Assembly (NCBI GenBank): GCA_037139195.1 | Contig: JBAXGW010000112.1 | Coordinates: 1-8,779, forward strand | Length of the DNA stretch: 8,779 bases | Direction of reading: 5' to 3' | Source: JBAXGW01 sp037139195 | GTDB lineage: Bacteria > Bacteroidota > Bacteroidia > Bacteroidales > JAHJDW01 | Shown: in pieces, positions 5,930-8,779 of the stretch | Layout of the letters: every line of letters begins with the position of its first letter | Position numbering within the stretch: position 1 is the stretch's first letter | Position numbers and translations under genes: made by a program | The notes under the pieces: generated by a model | Told to the model about the DNA's origin: nothing | Seen by the model: the letters and a program-made list of their open reading frames with translations, nothing else | The model's database searches: none

Positions 5930-6877
5930 ATGTATCTCTGGAATCACAACAGAAGGTTTAATGATTATTCATCGTATTTGTCGAGTATTTTTGGTGGTAG
6001 AATACAAAAACTTACGATTGACGCTGGTTTTTCTTGTCCAAACAGAGATGGATCAATTTCTGTAGGTGGTTGCACTTTTTGTGTTAATGATGCCTTTAAT
6101 CCATCGTATTGTGCATCATCAAAGTCGATTACTCAACAATTAATTGAAGGTATAGAATTTCATAACAGGCGCTATCGAAGAGCAGTTGGATATTTGGCTT
6201 ATTTTCAAGCATTTTCTAATACATATTCAAATGTTGATGATCTTAGAGCTAAATATTATGAAGCACTAAGCATTGATGGAGTAAAAGGCTTAATAATAGG
6301 AACTCGGCCGGATTGTATTTCTACAGAAATTCTAGATTTGATTGAGGAAATAAATCAAAAATACTATGTTGTTGTTGAATTTGGTATAGAGTCGTGTTTC
6401 GACGATACACTCGAAAAAATTAATAGAGGTCATTCATTTCAGACTGCTGAAAATACATTAAAAGAATTAGAAAAAAGAAATATTAAAACTGGAGCTCATT
6501 TTATTTTTGGATTACCCGACGAAAGTATTTCAAAAATGATGAGTTATGCTCCAATTATTTCTGAGCTACCAATTAAAACGGTTAAATTTCACCAGCTTCA
6601 AATATTTAAAAACACAATAATAGCCGAGCAATATAAAGAAAATCCTAGTCGTTTTAAAATGTTTGAGCTTGACGAATATATTGCTTTTATTATTAATTTT
6701 ATTGAACAACTAAATCCAAATATTGTAATAGAACGTTTTGCAGGTGAAGCGCCGCCTCGTTTTCTTGATGTTTCTACGTGGGGTTTAATGCGCTACGATA
6801 AAGTGTTAAGTTTGATTGAAAAAAAGATGGAAGAACGTAATACATGGCAAGGAAAATTATGCCAAAACACCCATTAA
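5930..6877 (+). CDS. TIGR01212/YhcC-YtqA family radical SAM protein
   Basis: This 315-residue cytoplasmic radical SAM enzyme is a close fit in length and motifs to E. coli YhcC and B. subtilis YtqA. The N-terminal signature DAGFSCPNRDGS and GGCTFC supplies the [4Fe-4S] ligands Cys36, Cys48 and Cys51 in the family's non-standard CX11CX2C spacing. Further family landmarks are AYFQAFSNTYS (90-100), IIGTRPDCI (122-130), VEFGIES (149-155), GAHFIFGLPDE (188-198) and a C-terminal ERFAGEAPPRFL segment (268-279). As I recall, YtqA has been linked to biosynthesis of the tRNA wobble modification mnm5s2U in Gram-positive bacteria. Transferring that role here is inference. The start at 5930 matches the conserved N-terminus and follows an A-rich leader. 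The gene is alone, divergent from the peptidase and convergent with porX, with no visible functional link to either. Confidence 0.92.
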   Translation: MYLWNHNRRFNDYSSYLSSIFGGRIQKLTIDAGFSCPNRDGSISVGGCTFCVNDAFNPSYCASSKSITQQLIEGIEFHNRRYRRAVGYLAYFQAFSNTYSNVDDLRAKYYEALSIDGVKGLIIGTRPDCISTEILDLIEEINQKYYVVVEFGIESCFDDTLEKINRGHSFQTAENTLKELEKRNIKTGAHFIFGLPDESISKMMSYAPIISELPIKTVKFHQLQIFKNTIIAEQYKENPSRFKMFELDEYIAFIINFIEQLNPNIVIERFAGEAPPRFLDVSTWGLMRYDKVLSLIEKKMEERNTWQGKLCQNTH

Positions 6878-6910
6878 AATAGTCTAATAATTATCTTTCG
6901 ACTTTAGTTT

Positions 6911-6938
6911 ATCCTGAGCCAGACGAAGGGCTCAAGAT
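6911..6938. repeat. Degenerate CCTGAGC...GGGCTC hairpin repeat, copy 1
   Basis: ATCCTGAGCC (6911-6920) pairs with the complementary run ending at 6938, giving a 10-position stem with one mismatch and an 8-base loop. The sequence resembles a widespread interspersed palindrome of the form CCTGAGC-n-TCGAAGGGCTCAGG, here with several substitutions. It is visibly richer in G and C than the surrounding DNA. It lies between the radical SAM gene and the porX terminator. Confidence 0.6.
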
Positions 6939-6952
6939 GACTTATATTAGTC

Positions 6953-6974
6953 GCCCTGAGCATAATCTAAGGGC
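6953..6974. repeat. Degenerate CCCTGAGC...AAGGGC hairpin repeat, copy 2
   Basis: GCCCT (6953-6957) pairs with AGGGC (6970-6974). The interior GAGCATAATCTA resembles the GAGCATAGTCGA core of the same interspersed palindrome family. It is in the same orientation as copy 1 and starts 14 bases after it ends. Shorter and more decayed than copy 1. Confidence 0.55.
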
Positions 6975-7026
6975 TTATAGATTAGATTTTATTGAATATT
7001 CAATTGGTATTATATTAAGGTAATAT

Positions 7027-7068
7027 AAAAAAAAAAAGGTATACGATTTTAAATCGTTTACCTTTTTT
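7027..7068. terminator. Bidirectional intrinsic terminator between the radical SAM gene and porX
   Basis: GGTATACGATTT (7038-7049) pairs with the complementary stretch 7051-7062 with one T-T mismatch. Eleven A residues flank the left side and six T residues the right. On the minus strand it follows the porX stop (7092) by 23 bp and ends in a long T tract. It could also stop the plus-strand radical SAM transcript. Confidence 0.85.
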
Positions 7069-7091
7069 ATAGATTATTATTTTGTTTGTGT

Positions 7092-8645
7092 TTATTTTGC
7101 TTTTAAGTAGATGCATGGAATAAGCACCTCTTCAATTGATAAACCTCCGTGTTGAAATGTGTTTTTATAGTAATTAACATAGTGATTATAATTATTTGGA
7201 TAAGCGAAATAGCTATTTTTTCTAGCGAATATGTATGCTGATGTAACATTTTGTTTAGGCAAATAGTAATCAGACGGGTTTCTCATCTCAAAAACTTCTT
7301 TTGGATTGTAGTTTAAGTTTTTCCCCTGTTTGTATCGTAGGTTGGTATTGGTATTTTTATCACCAATTACTTTTATAGGGTCGTCAACATTAACTGTTCC
7401 ATGGTCGGTTGTAATAATAACGGGTATTTTATGACTAGCCAATTGTTTTATTAAATCAAAAAGTGGAGAATGAACAAACCATGATTCTGTTAGCGAGCGG
7501 TATGCCGACTCATCGTTAGCAAGCTCTCTAATAACCTCCATTTCTGTTCGGGCATGGCTTAGCATGTCGACAAAATTATAAACTAAAATATTTATTTTGT
7601 TGTTTAACAGATTATTGATGTTTTCTACATATTTTTTACCTGCACTTAAAGAAAGAATTTTTGTATAGCTGAACTTTATATTTTTATTTAGTCGTTTAAG
7701 CAATTCGCCAAACAATTGTTCTTCATAAAGATTTTTCAATCCTTCATCTTCATCATTCATCCAGTATTGAGGATATTTTTTTTGAATTTCAGAAGGCATT
7801 AACCCAGAGAATAAAGCATTTCTGGCGTATTGAGTTGCTGTAGGAAGAATACTATATAATATTTGGTCTTCAGCTATTTTATAATATTGTTCAATAAGTG
7901 GTTGTAGAACTTTCCATTGATCATATCTAAAATTATCAATTACAATTACAAAAGCTGATTTTTCTTGTTCAACAAGAGGTAGAATTGTTTTTTGAAAAAG
8001 AGTGTGAGATAAAACAGGACTGTTATCGTCTTTAGAATCGAGCCAGCCTTTGTAATTTCTTTCATAAAATTTCGAAAACATATTATTAGCTTCCGATTTC
8101 TGCATTTGCAAAATTTCTTTCATGCCAGAGTCTTGAGATTTCTCTAGCTCCAGCTCCCAGTAGATAAGTTTTTTATATAAATCGGTCCATTCCTTATGAT
8201 CTAAACGGTCGGAAAGCTGCATGCCAATATTTCTGAATTCTTGTTGATATGACGATGTGGTTTTTTCGCTTATTAAGCGTTTATTTTCTAGATTTTTCTT
8301 TATTGTTAGTAGAATTTGCTTAGGATTAACGGGTTTTATAAGGTAATCAGATATTTTTGAGCCTATAGCATCTTCCATTATTGTTTCTTCTTCACTTTTG
8401 GTTATCATAACCACAGGTATGCTAGGTTTTATGTTTTTTATTTTTACTAATGTTTCTAGCCCGCTTAATCCAGGCATATTTTCATCTAAAAAAACAATAT
8501 CATAGTCGTTTTCAGTAACTAAATCAATGGCATCAGCTCCATTGTTTGCTGTGTCTACCTGATAGCCTTTGTCTTTTAAAAATAATATATGAGGTTTTAA
8601 AAGTTCAATTTCATCATCGGCCCATAGAATTATTGCATTGTCCAT
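7092..8645 (-). CDS. porX: PorX: response regulator with PglZ/alkaline phosphatase-fold effector (T9SS regulation)
   Basis: This 517-residue cytoplasmic protein has the PorX architecture. Residues 1-120 form a CheY-like receiver with acidic pair Asp10-Asp11, phosphoacceptor Asp54 in FLDENMPG, Thr82 and Lys104 in LIKP. A helical linker (about 125-215) leads to a PglZ-type alkaline-phosphatase-fold domain (about 228-517). Probable zinc and catalytic residues are visible: Asp237 in VIDNFR, Thr271 in PTATQYARN, Asp360 and His364 in FVDMLSH, Asp414-His415 in TTDHG, and His499 in QHGG. In Porphyromonas, PorX works with the kinase PorY and sigma factor SigP to control T9SS genes, and its effector domain is a zinc phosphodiesterase acting on oligonucleotides. 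It has no DNA-binding domain. The peptidase at 4438-5802 is a plausible client of the system it regulates. All key residues appear intact. No porY or sigP lies in the window. Confidence 0.95.
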   Translation of the reverse strand: MDNAIILWADDEIELLKPHILFLKDKGYQVDTANNGADAIDLVTENDYDIVFLDENMPGLSGLETLVKIKNIKPSIPVVMITKSEEETIMEDAIGSKISDYLIKPVNPKQILLTIKKNLENKRLISEKTTSSYQQEFRNIGMQLSDRLDHKEWTDLYKKLIYWELELEKSQDSGMKEILQMQKSEANNMFSKFYERNYKGWLDSKDDNSPVLSHTLFQKTILPLVEQEKSAFVIVIDNFRYDQWKVLQPLIEQYYKIAEDQILYSILPTATQYARNALFSGLMPSEIQKKYPQYWMNDEDEGLKNLYEEQLFGELLKRLNKNIKFSYTKILSLSAGKKYVENINNLLNNKINILVYNFVDMLSHARTEMEVIRELANDESAYRSLTESWFVHSPLFDLIKQLASHKIPVIITTDHGTVNVDDPIKVIGDKNTNTNLRYKQGKNLNYNPKEVFEMRNPSDYYLPKQNVTSAYIFARKNSYFAYPNNYNHYVNYYKNTFQHGGLSIEEVLIPCIYLKAK

Positions 8646-8696
8646 ATTTTTATTGTTAAAAAGTAAGATGTCGATTTAATTGAGATTATTAACGTG

Positions 8697-8729
8697 CAAA
8701 ACTAAAAAAAAGTATTTCCAAATATACAA
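8697..8729 (-). promoter_or_regulatory. Candidate porX promoter
   Basis: On the minus strand, TAGTTTTG (8697-8704) matches the -7 consensus about 52 bp before the porX ATG. A TTG at 8727-8729, 22 bp upstream of it, could be the -33 element. A second perfect -7 match, TATATTTG at 8719-8726, overlaps the dyad described separately and could be an alternative, though no -33 partner is seen for it. Confidence 0.45.
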
Positions 8730-8734
8730 TACTT
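8703..8734 (-). terminator. Possible weak terminator or operator dyad upstream of porX
   Basis: AAGTATT (8710-8716) and AATACTT (8728-8734) are perfect inverted repeats 11 bp apart. On the minus strand the stem is followed by a T tract (complement of the A run at 8704-8710). This fits a weak intrinsic terminator for a minus-strand gene beyond the right edge. The same dyad surrounds a TATATTTG promoter-like element, so an operator is the alternative. Confidence 0.4.
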
Positions 8735-8779
8735 CGTTAAAAATTAATATAAATTACTGAAAATCAACAAAATAAGCAG

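Noticed and set aside
6878..7091. A small gene or structured RNA in the 214-bp gap
   Set aside because: No reading frame with a plausible start, and no tRNA or known riboswitch pattern. Two degenerate hairpin repeats and a terminator explain the visible structure.
61..8645. A defence island or other novel multi-gene system, suggested by the PglZ-type domain
   Set aside because: PglZ is also a BREX component, but here it is fused to a receiver domain as in PorX, and no BREX, nuclease, methylase or toxin-antitoxin partner is present.
8744..8779. 3' end of a minus-strand gene at the right edge
   Set aside because: Two frames stay open to the edge and end in stops at 8754-8756 and 8744-8746, but only 7-11 codons are visible, too few to call a gene.

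Overview
The window looks like chromosomal DNA from a member of the Bacteroidota. Four things point there: strong AT richness, start codons preceded by A-rich leaders rather than Shine-Dalgarno sequences, several TAnnTTTG-type -7 promoter elements, and type IX secretion (T9SS) hallmarks. The hallmarks are a PorX-type response regulator and a secreted peptidase with a C-terminal T9SS sorting domain. I cannot assign a genus. There are no phage genes, transposases, tRNAs, rRNAs or CRISPR arrays.

Layout, left to right. (1) A short CTGTG repeat array at the edge (8-47). (2) A minus-strand LtaS/MdoB-like membrane phosphotransferase (61-1959). (3) Two minus-strand paralogous lipoproteins with a DUF5011-like Ig domain (2073-2768 and 2867-3532), each with its own terminator. 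(4) Two plus-strand small paralogous lipoproteins (3682-4008 and 4168-4374). The larger has four 11-residue repeats predicted to be helical, and both look highly expressed. (5) A minus-strand C10 (streptopain-like) peptidase with a T9SS tail (4438-5802). (6) A plus-strand YhcC/YtqA-type radical SAM protein (5930-6877). (7) A 214-bp convergent gap with two degenerate hairpin repeats and a terminator. (8) Minus-strand porX (7092-8645), then a leader with promoter-like and dyad elements.

Most genes are single transcription units separated by hairpins, so this is not one operon. The shared theme is the cell envelope: five of the eight genes encode lipoproteins, a membrane enzyme or a secreted enzyme, and PorX is the known regulator of the system that should export the C10 peptidase. 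The radical SAM protein is a probable housekeeping enzyme.

I see no clear multi-gene novel system. The best candidate for something undescribed is the pair of small CGPSAEEKA lipoproteins. Their hendecad repeats, all-TTA leucine usage and private promoters and terminators suggest abundant outer-membrane structural lipoproteins, perhaps analogous to Braun's lipoprotein.
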